DNA of 64,000 bases, from NCBI RefSeq assembly GCF_017114915.1, contig NZ_JAAUOE010000001.1:129283-193282 (forward strand), written 5' to 3'. This document shows positions 1 to 8,305 of this stretch, one piece after another. The notes beneath the pieces were generated by a model. That model was not told where the DNA came from. It was given only the letters and a program-made list of their open reading frames with translations, and made no database searches. Each line of letters opens with the position of its first letter. Position 1 is the first letter of the stretch. Position numbers and translations under genes: made by a program. Source of the stretch: Pseudomonas frederiksbergensis. GTDB taxonomy: Bacteria > Pseudomonadota > Gammaproteobacteria > Pseudomonadales > Pseudomonadaceae.

Positions 1-719
1 CTCATCACCAAGCCGCCGACGGTGTCGAATTCGTCGTCGGAGAATTCGCTGTCGAAGAACTCGTTGAAGTTCTCGATCGGCGTCAAGGCCTTGATCAGGA
101 AGTCACCGCTGGGCAGCGGCTTGATGTAGCTGTCTTCTTCGACGTCGTGCTCGTCTTCGATGTCGCCTACGATCTGTTCCAGCACGTCTTCGATGGTCAC
201 CAGGCCAGCCACGCCGCCGTATTCGTCAATGACGATGGCCATGTGGTTATGGTTGGCGCGGAACTCGCGTAGCAGCACATTCAGGCGCTTGGACTCGGGT
301 ACGAACGTGGCCGGACGCAGCAGGTCCTTGATGTTGAAGCTGTCGCCGTTCTCCTTGAGGATCAACGGCAGCAAGTCCTTGGCCAGCAGCACGCCCATCA
401 CGTCATCGTGGCTTTCGCCGATCACCGGGTAGCGGGAGTGGGCCGAGTCGACCACGGCCGGCAGGAACTCGCGGGGGGTCTGGGTCGCCTTGATGCTGAT
501 CATCTGCGAGCGCGGGACCATGATGTCGCGTACTTGCAGGTCCGCAACCTGGATGGCGCCTTCGACGATGGCCAGCGCTTCGCTGTCCAGCAACTTGTTT
601 TGGTGTGCATCGCGCAGCAGCTCCAGCAGCTCCTGGCGGTTCTTCGGCTCGTGGGCAAAAGCCTGGGTGAGCTTACCCAGCCAAGACTTCTGCCCGTTGC
701 TCGATCGATCTTCGCTCAT
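1..719 (-). CDS. corC: CorC/HlyC-family CBS-domain protein (3' end outside window)
   Basis: The visible 239 residues start at MSEDRSS and run off the left edge; the family is usually about 280 residues, so only the C-terminal end is missing. Two CBS domains lie at roughly residues 66-190, with the family signatures VRDIMVPRSQM and IDEYGGVAGLVT. The start of the CorC_HlyC transporter-associated domain (SGDFLIKA) follows. The family is linked to magnesium/cobalt resistance and binds nucleotides through the CBS pair. The start lies 5 bp after the ybeY stop, so it is the last visible gene of a phoH-ybeY-corC operon, the standard order in Pseudomonas and enterics. The lnt gene would be expected next. 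Confidence 0.93.
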   Translation of the reverse strand, partial: MSEDRSSNGQKSWLGKLTQAFAHEPKNRQELLELLRDAHQNKLLDSEALAIVEGAIQVADLQVRDIMVPRSQMISIKATQTPREFLPAVVDSAHSRYPVIGESHDDVMGVLLAKDLLPLILKENGDSFNIKDLLRPATFVPESKRLNVLLREFRANHNHMAIVIDEYGGVAGLVTIEDVLEQIVGDIEDEHDVEEDSYIKPLPSGDFLIKALTPIENFNEFFDSEFSDDEFDTVGGLVM

Positions 720-724
720 AGCGA

Positions 725-1219
725 TTACTCTGAATCCTTTGTTCTAACGATAGGGGATGTGTCTGTTTCGTCGTCCGCATAAGGGTCGGGATGACCCAGT
801 TCTGCAAGCAACGTTCGTTCCAGTGCTTCCATTTCTTCGGCTTCCTCGTCATCTATATGGTCGTAACCAAGCAGATGCAAGCAGCCGTGAATGACCAGAT
901 GCGCCCAATGGGCGTTGAGTGCCTTGCCTTGTTCGGCGGCTTCGCGCTCGACCACGGCCACACAGATCACCAGATCCCCCAGCAACGGGATATCCAGCAA
1001 TTCGTCCGGCACATCGGCCGGAAACGACAGCACGTTAGTCGCGTAATCCTTGTGGCGCCAGGTGTGGTTGAGCTCGCGGCCTTCTTCTTCGTCGACCAGA
1101 CGAATGGTCAGCTCTGAGTCGGCAGTGCGCTGGCGCAGGGCCAGTTCGCACCATTGGCGGAACTCGGCTTCGCTGGGGGCTGGGGCTTCGGTAGCGAATT
1201 GCAGATCAAGCTCAAGCAT
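725..1219 (-). CDS. ybeY: Endoribonuclease/rRNA maturation factor YbeY
   Basis: A 164-residue protein starting MLELDLQFA. The signature zinc site [11 protein letters not shown] gives metal ligands H111, H115 and H121, the hallmark of the UPF0054/YbeY family. The family acts in 16S rRNA 3'-end maturation and 70S ribosome quality control in the cytosol. A longer frame extends 22 codons upstream, but the ATG at 1219 is preferred: it overlaps the phoH stop by 8 bp and fits the family N terminus. It is translationally coupled to phoH and followed by corC. Confidence 0.95.
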   Translation of the reverse strand: MLELDLQFATEAPAPSEAEFRQWCELALRQRTADSELTIRLVDEEEGRELNHTWRHKDYATNVLSFPADVPDELLDIPLLGDLVICVAVVEREAAEQGKALNAHWAHLVIHGCLHLLGYDHIDDEEAEEMEALERTLLAELGHPDPYADDETDTSPIVRTKDSE

Positions 1220-2216
1220 CGCGCGGGGTGTCCTTTGGCGCTGTATCGGCGGCGCGATTTTCGAAGCGTTCATAAGCCTCGACAATGCGTTGTACCAGCG
1301 GATGGCGCACCACGTCCTTGGGCTGGAAGTGGGTGAAGCTGATGCCCGGGACGTCCTTGAGCACTTCGATCACATGATGCAACCCGGACTTGGTGCCGCG
1401 TGGCAGGTCGACCTGGGTGATGTCACCGGTGATGACCGCCGTGGAGCCAAAGCCGATTCGGGTCAGGAACATCTTCATCTGTTCGACGGTGGTGTTCTGG
1501 CTTTCGTCGAGGATGATGAAGCTGTTGTTCAGCGTACGACCGCGCATGTAGGCCAGCGGCGCGACTTCGATCACCTGACGTTCGATCAGCTTGGCCACGT
1601 ATTCGAAGCCGAGCATTTCGTAGAGCGCGTCGTAGAGCGGGCGCAGGTATGGGTCGATTTTTTGCGACAGGTCACCGGGCAGGAAGCCGAGTTTTTCACC
1701 CGCTTCAACCGCCGGACGAACCAGCAGAATGCGGCGAATCTGCTCGCGTTCCAGGGCATCTACCGCGCAGGCAACGGCCAGATAGGTCTTGCCGGTACCG
1801 GCCGGGCCGATGCCGAAGTTGATGTCGTTACCGAGGATTTCCTTCACGTAGCGCAGTTGATTCAAGCCACGCGGGCGAATCATGCCTTTTTTGGTGCGCA
1901 AGGCGACGGACGGTTCGGCCGGGGAGTGGTTGTCCAGCTCCTCGACGGCCGATTCCTGCAGGAACAGATGAACCATGTCCGGCGACAGTTCGGTACCCTT
2001 GGTTTCCCGGTACAGGCGGCGCAGGAGGTTTTCCGCGGAGGTGGTGTGCTTGGGCTCGCCGATCAGTTCGAACTGGTTTCCGCGGTTGCGGATCTCGATG
2101 GTCAGGCGCTGTTCGATCAAGCGCAGATGCTCGTCGAATTGCCCGCACAGATTGGCGAAGCGGCGAGCTTCAAAGGGCTCGAGGATGAAACGATGTGGTT
2201 CTATGGGTGCGTTCAA
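1212..2216 (-). CDS. phoH: PhoH-like ATPase (YbeZ)
   Basis: A 334-residue P-loop ATPase. The Walker A motif GPAGTGKT is at residues 137-144 and the Walker B-like IILDESQ follows near 234-240. An N-terminal KH-like region precedes the PhoH domain. YbeZ is found with YbeY across bacteria and is thought to work with it in rRNA/ribosome metabolism; the exact reaction is not settled. The start codon appears to be TTG at 2216: the frame has no ATG further upstream before a stop, and [10 protein letters not shown] matches the family N terminus. The Shine-Dalgarno sequence is weak. A REPIN separates it from miaB upstream. Confidence 0.93.
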   Translation of the reverse strand: MNAPIEPHRFILEPFEARRFANLCGQFDEHLRLIEQRLTIEIRNRGNQFELIGEPKHTTSAENLLRRLYRETKGTELSPDMVHLFLQESAVEELDNHSPAEPSVALRTKKGMIRPRGLNQLRYVKEILGNDINFGIGPAGTGKTYLAVACAVDALEREQIRRILLVRPAVEAGEKLGFLPGDLSQKIDPYLRPLYDALYEMLGFEYVAKLIERQVIEVAPLAYMRGRTLNNSFIILDESQNTTVEQMKMFLTRIGFGSTAVITGDITQVDLPRGTKSGLHHVIEVLKDVPGISFTHFQPKDVVRHPLVQRIVEAYERFENRAADTAPKDTPRDA

Positions 2217-2314
2217 GGTCGTATTTAGCCGCCCTGGGGCAATATTGATGAAATAAAGGATAACGCCAGTCGCCTGGGTGCGAAAGCTCTTAAATAAGCA
2301 ATGCCAATCACAGT

Positions 2315-2410
2315 CCTGTAGGAGCGAAGCTTGCTCGCGAAGGCGGCATTACAGACGACTCATACGTTGAATGTCAGTCTGCTTTCGCGGGCAAGCCTCG
2401 CTCCTACGGG
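2315..2410. repeat. REPIN (paired REP sequences)
   Basis: Two inverted REP units flank a short spacer: CCTGTAGGAGCGAAGCTTGC at the left end, and a matching reverse-complement unit (GCAAGCCTCGCTCCTACGG) at the right end. This is the arrangement known in fluorescent pseudomonads as a REPIN, mobilised by RAYT transposases. It sits in the phoH-miaB gap, so any co-transcript would carry a large hairpin. Confidence 0.85.
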
Positions 2411-2420
2411 GTATGCGGTG

Positions 2421-3749
2421 TTACTGGATCAGCGAGCCCCGCAGCGAGTGCGGTTGTGCGGCATCGATGTGCACATCGGCGAACTGGCCGATCAGGGTCG
2501 GATTGTCGCAGCGGAAGTTGACGATACGGTTATTCTCGGTGCGCCCCTGTAGTTCGCCGGGGTCTTTTTTCGAATAATCGGTGACCAGAATCCGCTGAAT
2601 GGAGCCCACCATTTGTCGGCTGATCTCGAATCCTTGCTGGTTCAGGCGATGTTGCAGGGCATTCAGGCGTTCTTTTTTCAGTTCTTCCGGCGTTTCGTCG
2701 GCCAGATCGGCGGCCGGAGTGCCCGGGCGCTGGCTATAGACGAACGAGTAGGAGAAGTCGAAGCCGACGTCTTCGATCAGCTTCATGGTCTGTTCGAAGT
2801 CTTTCTCGGTCTCGCCCGGGAAACCGACGATGAAGTCCGAGCTGATGCAGATCCCCGGCACGGCGGCCCGCAGTTTGCGCAGTTTGGACTTGTACTCCAG
2901 TGCGGTGTGGTTGCGCTTCATTGCCGCCAGGATCCGGTCCGAACCCGACTGCACCGGCAAGTGCAGGTGTTTCACCAATTCAGGCACGTCGGCATGGGCC
3001 TGGATCAGGCTGTCGGAGAACTCCAGCGGGTGCGAGGTGGTGTAGCGAATCCGGTCGATGCCGTCGATGGCAGCGACCACCCGGATCAATTCCGCCAGAT
3101 CGGCCAGGCGACCATCGTGAGTGGCTCCGCGATAGCCGTTGACGTTCTGCCCCAGCAAGGTCACTTCGCGCACACCGTTTTCGGCCAGATGGATGATCTC
3201 GGCAATCACGTCGTCGAACGGCCGGCTGACTTCTTCACCACGGGTATAAGGCACCACGCAGAAGGTGCAGTACTTGCTGCAGCCTTCCATGACCGACACG
3301 TAGGCACTCGGCCCGTCGATGCGCGGCTCGGGCAAGTGGTCGAATTTTTCGATTTCCGGGAACGAGACGTCGACTTGCGGCAGTTTGGTCTGACGGGCGG
3401 CATCGATCATTTCCGGCAGACGGTGCAGGGTTTGCGGGCCGAACACTACATCCACGTACGGAGCGCGATCACGTATGGCCGCGCCTTCCTGGCTGGCCAC
3501 GCAACCGCCGACGGCGATCACCATTTCCGGGTTGGCCAGTTTCAGTTCGCGCCAGCGGCCCAGCTGGGAATACACCCGGTCCTGGGCGCGTTCGCGGATC
3601 GAGCAGGTGTTGAGCAGGATCACGTCGGCGTCTTCAGCGCGGGCGGTGACTTCCAGGGCCTGATGTTCACCCAGCAGATCGACCATGCGCGAGCTGTCGT
3701 ACTCGTTCATCTGGCAACCGTGGGTTTCGATGTAAAGCTTCTTGGCCAT
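2421..3749 (-). CDS. miaB: tRNA-2-methylthio-N6-dimethylallyladenosine synthase
   Basis: A 442-residue radical-SAM methylthiotransferase that adds a methylthio group to i6A37 of tRNAs reading UNN codons. The N-terminal UPF0004 domain has cluster-binding cysteines C12, C49 and C83. The radical-SAM motif CSKYCTFC gives C157, C161 and C164, the standard numbering. A C-terminal TRAM domain (about 375-440) ends the protein. The open frame continues 16 codons upstream, but [15 protein letters not shown] is the conserved start. It is transcribed away from the DUF1820 gene, with a TATAAT-like -10 near 3784-3789. Confidence 0.96.
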   Translation of the reverse strand: MAKKLYIETHGCQMNEYDSSRMVDLLGEHQALEVTARAEDADVILLNTCSIRERAQDRVYSQLGRWRELKLANPEMVIAVGGCVASQEGAAIRDRAPYVDVVFGPQTLHRLPEMIDAARQTKLPQVDVSFPEIEKFDHLPEPRIDGPSAYVSVMEGCSKYCTFCVVPYTRGEEVSRPFDDVIAEIIHLAENGVREVTLLGQNVNGYRGATHDGRLADLAELIRVVAAIDGIDRIRYTTSHPLEFSDSLIQAHADVPELVKHLHLPVQSGSDRILAAMKRNHTALEYKSKLRKLRAAVPGICISSDFIVGFPGETEKDFEQTMKLIEDVGFDFSYSFVYSQRPGTPAADLADETPEELKKERLNALQHRLNQQGFEISRQMVGSIQRILVTDYSKKDPGELQGRTENNRIVNFRCDNPTLIGQFADVHIDAAQPHSLRGSLIQ

Positions 3750-3783
3750 GGACAGATTCATCACGTGATTCAAAGAACCGCGC

Positions 3784-3789
3784 ATTATA
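3784..3789 (-). promoter_or_regulatory. Possible miaB -10 box
   Basis: Read on the minus strand the hexamer is TATAAT, about 35 bp before the miaB ATG. No convincing -35 is seen. A near-palindrome GGGAACATGTCCC lies immediately upstream. Confidence 0.35.
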
Positions 3790-3815
3790 GGGAACATGTC
3801 CCAAGGTTCCTACCG

Positions 3816-3842
3816 TTGCGCGTCCGATGGCTATGCTATAGT
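3816..3842 (+). promoter_or_regulatory. Possible promoter of the DUF1820 gene
   Basis: TTGCGC at 3816-3821 and TATAGT at 3837-3842 with a 15-bp spacer, about 40 bp before the ATG. The TATGCTATAG stretch also allows a slightly shifted -10. Inferred from sequence only. Confidence 0.35.
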
Positions 3843-3883
3843 TCGCGCCCTCATTTTTATCCCCGATGTGTTACCCGCCCACC

Positions 3884-4213
3884 ATGACCAAACGTGAAGC
3901 TCCAATCTACAAGGTGATTTTCCTCAACCAAGGCCAGGTGTTCGAAATGTACGCCAAGCAGATCTATCAAAGTGATCTGTGGGGCTTTCTGGAAGTGGAA
4001 GAGTTCGTCTTTGGCGAGCGCACGCAAGTGGTCGTCGACCCGAGCGAAGAAAAGCTCAAGGCTCAGTTCGAGGGGGTTGTGCGCAGTTTCGTGCCGATGC
4101 ATTCGATCGTGCGCATCGACGAGGTCGAGCGCCTTGGTACACCGAAAATCAGCGAAGCCCGCGGCGCGGTCGGCAATGTCATGCCGTTTCCGATGCCGAT
4201 GCCTGAGAAGTGA
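3884..4213 (+). CDS. DUF1820 family protein
   Basis: A 109-residue cytosolic protein starting MTKREAPIYKVIFLNQG, with a conserved FLEVEEFVFGE segment and a Pro/Met-rich tail. It matches the DUF1820 family, whose function is unknown and which is typically found beside miaB in Pseudomonas. An upstream start (3866) would add six residues, but ATG 3884 fits the family better. No signal peptide or membrane segment is seen. Confidence 0.85.
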   Translation: MTKREAPIYKVIFLNQGQVFEMYAKQIYQSDLWGFLEVEEFVFGERTQVVVDPSEEKLKAQFEGVVRSFVPMHSIVRIDEVERLGTPKISEARGAVGNVMPFPMPMPEK

Positions 4214-4221
4214 GTAGATTT

Positions 4222-4321
4222 GATCGTTCCCACGCTCTGCGTGGGAATGCCGCCTTCGACGCTCTGCGTCGGTGACGCGCAGCGTCACGGGATGAATTCC
4301 CACCCAGAGCGTGGGAACTAT
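4222..4321. repeat. Palindromic intergenic repeat, copy 1 of 3
   Basis: About 100 bp. It begins GATCGTTCCCACGCTCTGCG and ends in the inverted complement CCCAGAGCGTGGGAACTATC, with an inner inverted pair (GACGCTCTGCGTC and GACGCGCAGCGTC). The same element occurs at 14985-15095 and 38890-38998. It lies between converging genes and probably folds into a long cruciform or RNA hairpin. Confidence 0.85.
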
Positions 4322-4334
4322 CGGATCCGGCAAT

Positions 4335-4889
4335 TCAGGGCAGTGGCGAGAACGGCGTACGCCCGTCGGCGCTCTGCAATTCCATCAGGTATTTACGGAA
4401 AATCTGTCCCAGCACCTGGGTGGCGACTTCCAGGTCTTCGCGGGGCATTTTTTCGGCGACTTCGTCAGCGGTGTCCAGCGCCTCTTCGGCGCCATTGACC
4501 GCGGCCATTTTCAGCACGATATAGGCCTGAATGTTATTGGCCGGTACGCCTTCGCCATGGAAGAACATGGTGCCGAGTTTGAATTGCGCCTGGGCATGAC
4601 CTTGCAGCGAGGCTTTTTCGAAGTAGCTCAGGGCTTTATTGAGGTCGCGCGGCGCGTTTTTGCCTTCGTAGTAGAACTCACCCAACTCGTATTGCGCTTG
4701 CGCATCCCCTTCATCCGACGCTTTCTGGCAGGCGGCGAGTGCTTGCGTCAGGTCTTGCGGCTGAGTATTGAGGGTGCAGCGGCCCATCGCCGGGATCAAC
4801 AACGAGTTGCCGCCTGCTTGTGCGAGCGCGAGCAGGGGCTGAAGGAGCAACAGGCAGCCCAATGCAAGGGTGCGGCCGGTGCGGTTCAT
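4335..4889 (-). CDS. Exported Sel1-repeat (TPR-like) protein
   Basis: A 184-residue protein starting MNRTGRTLALG, with a signal peptide ending near LLALAQA. At least two Sel1-like repeats follow (AQYELGEFYYEG and AQFKLGTMFFHGEG), so it is probably a periplasmic or outer-membrane-associated interaction scaffold. The start at 4889 is chosen over a frame 20 codons longer because AGAGG lies just upstream and the signal peptide then begins at the N terminus. The gene sits between the DUF1820 gene and hemL, as its homologue does in other pseudomonads. Its partner is unknown. Confidence 0.82.
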   Translation of the reverse strand: MNRTGRTLALGCLLLLQPLLALAQAGGNSLLIPAMGRCTLNTQPQDLTQALAACQKASDEGDAQAQYELGEFYYEGKNAPRDLNKALSYFEKASLQGHAQAQFKLGTMFFHGEGVPANNIQAYIVLKMAAVNGAEEALDTADEVAEKMPREDLEVATQVLGQIFRKYLMELQSADGRTPFSPLP

Positions 4890-5072
4890 GGGAATCGACT
4901 TACCTCTGAGGGGCGCGCGGACCCATCGAGGGATCCAATAAGCGCGCATTATGAAATAAGCAGGGCCAACCTTACAAAGTCTTTACTCTTTTTTCTGCTG
5001 CGCGGGGACTCTATCACCCACTTTGCGGGGGATTATTGGCAGATGACCAGGAAAAACGGCGCGAATGTAGGT

Positions 5073-5104
5073 AAAAGCTGACGCTGGCAATCGCCAACGT
5101 CAGC
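5073..5104 (-). terminator. Intrinsic terminator downstream of hemL
   Basis: On the minus strand a 12-bp stem (GCTGACGTTGGC with GCCAGCGTCAGC, one G-U pair) around a 4-nt loop is followed by TTTTA. It lies just after the hemL stop. Confidence 0.75.
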
Positions 5105-5113
5105 GTCGCAGCT

Positions 5114-6397
5114 TTATTTCAGCGCGGCGAAGGCACGCTCGGCGGCGTCCAGCGTCAGTTTCAACTCGGTTTCGCCGTGGGCGATCGAGGTGAAACCGGC
5201 TTCGAAGGCACTCGGCGCCAGGTACACGCCGCCTTCGAGCATCAGGTGGAAGAAGCGCCCGAACAGATTCGCATCGCTGGCCATGACGTCATCAAAGGTG
5301 ACGATGTCGTCGGCGCCGCTGAAGTACAGACCGAACATGCCGCCGGCCTGAGTGGTCACAAACGGAATACCGGCGGCATCGGCGCGCTGTTGCAGGCCAT
5401 CGAGCAGGCGGCTGGTGTAGTCGCTCAGTTCAGCGTGGAAACCAGGGCGACTGATCAGGCGCAGCGTGGTCAGGCCGGCCGCCATCGCCAGCGGATTACC
5501 CGACAACGTACCGGCCTGGTAGACCGGGCCCAGCGGCGCGATGTGTTCCATGATCTTGCGTTTGCCACCGAAGCAGCCCACCGGCATGCCACCACCGATG
5601 ATCTTGCCGAAGGTGCTCAGGTCCGGTGTTACACCGTAATAGGCTTGGGCGCCGCCGAGGGCGACCCGGAAACCGGTCATCACTTCGTCGAAAATCAGCA
5701 CCACGCCGTGCTTGTCGCACAGGGTCCGCAGGCCTTCGAGGAAACCCGGTGCCGGCGGTACGCAGTTCATGTTGCCGGCCACCGGCTCGACGATGATGCA
5801 GGCCACGTCCTGGCCGACTTCGGCGAGCATGGTTTCTACCGCGTCGATATCGTTGAATGGCAGGGTCAGGGTGTGCTTGGCGAACGCTGCCGGTACCCCG
5901 GCCGAGCTCGGTACGCCTTGGGTCAGCGCGCCGGAACCGGCCTTGACCAGCAGGCTGTCGGAGTGACCGTGGTAGCAGCCTTCGAATTTGATGATGCTGT
6001 CGCGACCGGTGAAACCACGGGCCAGACGGATCGCGCTCATGGTCGCTTCGGTGCCGGAGCTGACCATGCGCACCATGTCCATCGATGGCACGATCGAGCA
6101 GACCAGATCGGCCATCTCGGTTTCCATCGCGGTCGGGGCGCCGTAGGACAAGCCGTGCTCAAGCTGTTTGCGCACCGCGTCCAGCACGTCCGGGTGGCTG
6201 TGGCCAAGAATCATCGGGCCCCAGGAACCGACGTAATCCACATAGCGCTTGTCGTCTTCGTCGGTGACGTAGGCGCCTTCGGCGTGTTTGAAGAACAACG
6301 GCGTGCCGCCAACACTCTTGAATGCACGAACAGGCGAGTTCACGCCGCCGGGGATGTGTTTCTGGGCATTGGCAAACAGGGTTTCGGAACGAGACAT
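5114..6397 (-). CDS. hemL: Glutamate-1-semialdehyde 2,1-aminomutase
   Basis: A 427-residue PLP enzyme that converts glutamate-1-semialdehyde to 5-aminolevulinate in the C5 pathway of tetrapyrrole synthesis. The Schiff-base lysine is K265 in [10 protein letters not shown]. Other class-III aminotransferase signatures are present ([21 protein letters not shown]). The start [12 protein letters not shown] matches the family; the frame runs 15 codons further up. It is the distal gene of a thiD-thiE-hemL operon and lies 16 bp after the thiE stop. Confidence 0.97.
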   Translation of the reverse strand: MSRSETLFANAQKHIPGGVNSPVRAFKSVGGTPLFFKHAEGAYVTDEDDKRYVDYVGSWGPMILGHSHPDVLDAVRKQLEHGLSYGAPTAMETEMADLVCSIVPSMDMVRMVSSGTEATMSAIRLARGFTGRDSIIKFEGCYHGHSDSLLVKAGSGALTQGVPSSAGVPAAFAKHTLTLPFNDIDAVETMLAEVGQDVACIIVEPVAGNMNCVPPAPGFLEGLRTLCDKHGVVLIFDEVMTGFRVALGGAQAYYGVTPDLSTFGKIIGGGMPVGCFGGKRKIMEHIAPLGPVYQAGTLSGNPLAMAAGLTTLRLISRPGFHAELSDYTSRLLDGLQQRADAAGIPFVTTQAGGMFGLYFSGADDIVTFDDVMASDANLFGRFFHLMLEGGVYLAPSAFEAGFTSIAHGETELKLTLDAAERAFAALK

Positions 6398-6413
6398 TAT
6401 TTGGCTCTCAAAA

Positions 6414-7037
6414 TCAGGATTTGAACAATTCGTTAAAGGCACGGGCGCGACGCGTCACTTCAGCCGTGCTCTCGGCGCCGAACAGGCCATGCACCACCGC
6501 CAGCAGATCGACCCCGTGGGCCACCAGCGGGGCGGCGTTGTCCAGGGTGATGCCGCCGATCGCGCAGATCGGCAGGTGCAGCTTGCTGCGGGCCTGGTCG
6601 AGCAATTCGAGGCTGCACGCCGGTGCGCCGGGCTTGGTGTTGGAATTGAAGAAGCGGCCGAAAGCGACGTAACTGGCGCCTTCTTTGGCGGCTTGCTCGG
6701 CAAGTTCGAGTTGCGCGTGGCAGGTCGAGCCGATGATCGCCTGGCGACCGAGCAGCGCCCGCACCGGCATCAGCGGGCCATCGGTCTGGCCCAGGTGTAC
6801 GCCGACATTCAGGCGTGCGGCCAGTTCGGCGTCGTCATTGATGATCAGTTGCGTCTTGTAGCGTTCGCACAGATCGCGCAGGGCTTCGGCCTCGCGCAGG
6901 CGGCGGGCCTCGTCGCTGCTTTTGTCGCGGTATTGCAGCAGGGTGACGCCGCCTTCGAGCGCCGCTTCCACGTACTCAAGCAATTTACCGGCCAGTAACT
7001 GGCTGTCGGTAATGGCGTACAGGCCACGTAGTTTCAT
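6414..7037 (-). CDS. thiE: Thiamine-phosphate synthase
   Basis: A 207-residue TIM-barrel enzyme joining HMP-pyrophosphate and the thiazole phosphate to form thiamine phosphate. Family signatures visible are GLYAITD at the N terminus, [17 protein letters not shown] and [10 protein letters not shown] for phosphate binding. It lies 32 bp after thiD and before hemL, so the operon mixes thiamine and haem biosynthesis, an arrangement shared by other pseudomonads. No TPP riboswitch is seen upstream of the operon. Confidence 0.96.
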   Translation of the reverse strand: MKLRGLYAITDSQLLAGKLLEYVEAALEGGVTLLQYRDKSSDEARRLREAEALRDLCERYKTQLIINDDAELAARLNVGVHLGQTDGPLMPVRALLGRQAIIGSTCHAQLELAEQAAKEGASYVAFGRFFNSNTKPGAPACSLELLDQARSKLHLPICAIGGITLDNAAPLVAHGVDLLAVVHGLFGAESTAEVTRRARAFNELFKS

Positions 7038-7069
7038 CGGACAAGCCTCTGCGCTTTACGCATCAAATG

Positions 7070-7867
7070 TTACGAACAGAAATCCAGCGGCAGGCGACGC
7101 GGCACGAACTGGCCTTTGCCCAGCTGCTCCGCATCACGCAGGGTGCGCCAAGTGTAGTCAAGCGCGCTCTGTACGGCACTGGCGAGGTGTTCACCCTGGG
7201 CCAGGCGACCGGCGAGGGCGCTGGCCAACGTGCAACCGGAACCGTGATAGCTGCCGGGCAGGCGCTGGCAGGTAAAGGTTTCGCGGCGGCCGTCGCGGCT
7301 GTACAGGCGATTGTGGATTTCGTGTTCGTCGCCATGGCCGCCAGTGATCAGCAGGTGTTTGACGAATGGCAGGAGTTTTTCCGCGCACTCGTCGGCGGTG
7401 CCTTCTGGCAGTTCGGCGAGGATGCGAGCTTCAGGAAGGTTAGGGGTGGCGATGATCGACAGCGGCAGCAAGCGTTCGCGCATGGCGTAGCCGACTTCGT
7501 CCTTGCCCAGTCGTCCGCCACCGCCGGCGCGCAGCACCGGGTCGCAGACCACCGGCAAATGCGGGTGCGCCGAGAGCAGTTCGACCACGGTGTCGACCAT
7601 TTCCAGGGAACCGAGCATGCCTAGTTTGACGGCGGCAACGTCGGAGTCGTTGAGCACGGCATTGGCCTGGGCCAGCACCCACTCGCGATCGAGCACGCGA
7701 AAGTCAGTGACGTTGACCGTGTCTTGCACGGTCAGGGCAGTGACGGCCGGAGCCGCATGGCAACCCTGAGCGAGCAGGGCTTCGATATCTGCCTGCAAGC
7801 CGGCGCCACCACTTGGGTCGTGGCCGGAGAAACAGAGGACAACGGGGCGAGAGCTGTAGATATTCAT
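7070..7867 (-). CDS. thiD: Hydroxymethylpyrimidine/phosphomethylpyrimidine kinase
   Basis: A 265-residue ribokinase-fold enzyme that phosphorylates HMP and then HMP-P to the pyrophosphate for thiamine synthesis. Diagnostic segments are SGHDPSGGAGLQAD near the N terminus and GSGCTLASALAG near the C terminus, which holds the anion hole and catalytic region. The start MNIYSSRPVV is chosen; the open frame extends a further 81 codons through a repeat region with no coding character. It is the first gene of thiD-thiE-hemL and is divergent from ladS. Confidence 0.95.
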   Translation of the reverse strand: MNIYSSRPVVLCFSGHDPSGGAGLQADIEALLAQGCHAAPAVTALTVQDTVNVTDFRVLDREWVLAQANAVLNDSDVAAVKLGMLGSLEMVDTVVELLSAHPHLPVVCDPVLRAGGGGRLGKDEVGYAMRERLLPLSIIATPNLPEARILAELPEGTADECAEKLLPFVKHLLITGGHGDEHEIHNRLYSRDGRRETFTCQRLPGSYHGSGCTLASALAGRLAQGEHLASAVQSALDYTWRTLRDAEQLGKGQFVPRRLPLDFCS

Positions 7868-7929
7868 GGTGCGCGAGCTTACCACCAAACATGTTTTTTC
7901 GGGTGTCGACCCGTGAATCGTGACACGGT

Positions 7930-8068
7930 CCCTGTAGCAGCTGCCGAAGGCTGCGTTCGGCCGCGTAGCGGTCGTCAAGCCTGTGTCCACGGTTCGCCTG
8001 ATGCATAGCAGTGATTGATTTCGCGACGGCTTCGCCGTCGAACGCAGCCTTCGGCAGCTGCTACAGGG
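7930..8068. repeat. Long inverted repeat between thiD and ladS
   Basis: The ends CCCTGTAGCAGCTGCCGAAG and CTTCGGCAGCTGCTACAGGG are exact inverse copies. Inner arms (TGCGTTCGGCCGCGTAGCGG on the left, CGACGGCTTCGCCGTCG on the right) differ. This is a REPIN-like mobile palindrome about 139 bp long. It lies in the 438-bp divergent gap between thiD and ladS, about 240 bp before ladS, so it may separate the two promoters. The rest of the gap holds only the ladS upstream region. Confidence 0.85.
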
Positions 8069-8198
8069 GAGATGTGCCTGGGCGCTCTTGTCACAACCTG
8101 ACCAAGCCAACAGCTCTAACTCAACACATAGCGCTGGAACGCCCGTTCTAGAGCCTTTGTAGGAAAAATTTCAATGGTGTTCAATGGCCACCAACGGC

Positions 8199-8204
8199 TA
8201 TGCT
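8199..8204 (+). promoter_or_regulatory. Possible ladS -10 box
   Basis: TATGCT in the context GGCTATGCTAGAG, about 100 bp before the ladS ATG. No strong -35 is seen. Weak inference. Confidence 0.25.
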
Positions 8205-8305
8205 AGAGTGGATCCAAACCAATAACAGGTAATACCGGTTTTACGTCTACTCAAAAGGAATGGGGGGCTTCCTGATACAACCGGACAGGCCACGCTGGGG
8301 CTTAA

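Noticed and set aside
1050..2228. 392-residue plus-strand open frame over phoH
   Set aside because: It is antisense to phoH, which has clear Walker motifs; the translation has no domain features and follows the mirror codon pattern of GC-rich genes.
7868..8305. TPP riboswitch upstream of thiD
   Set aside because: No thi-box-like CUGAGA core is seen; the gap is mostly the inverted repeat.
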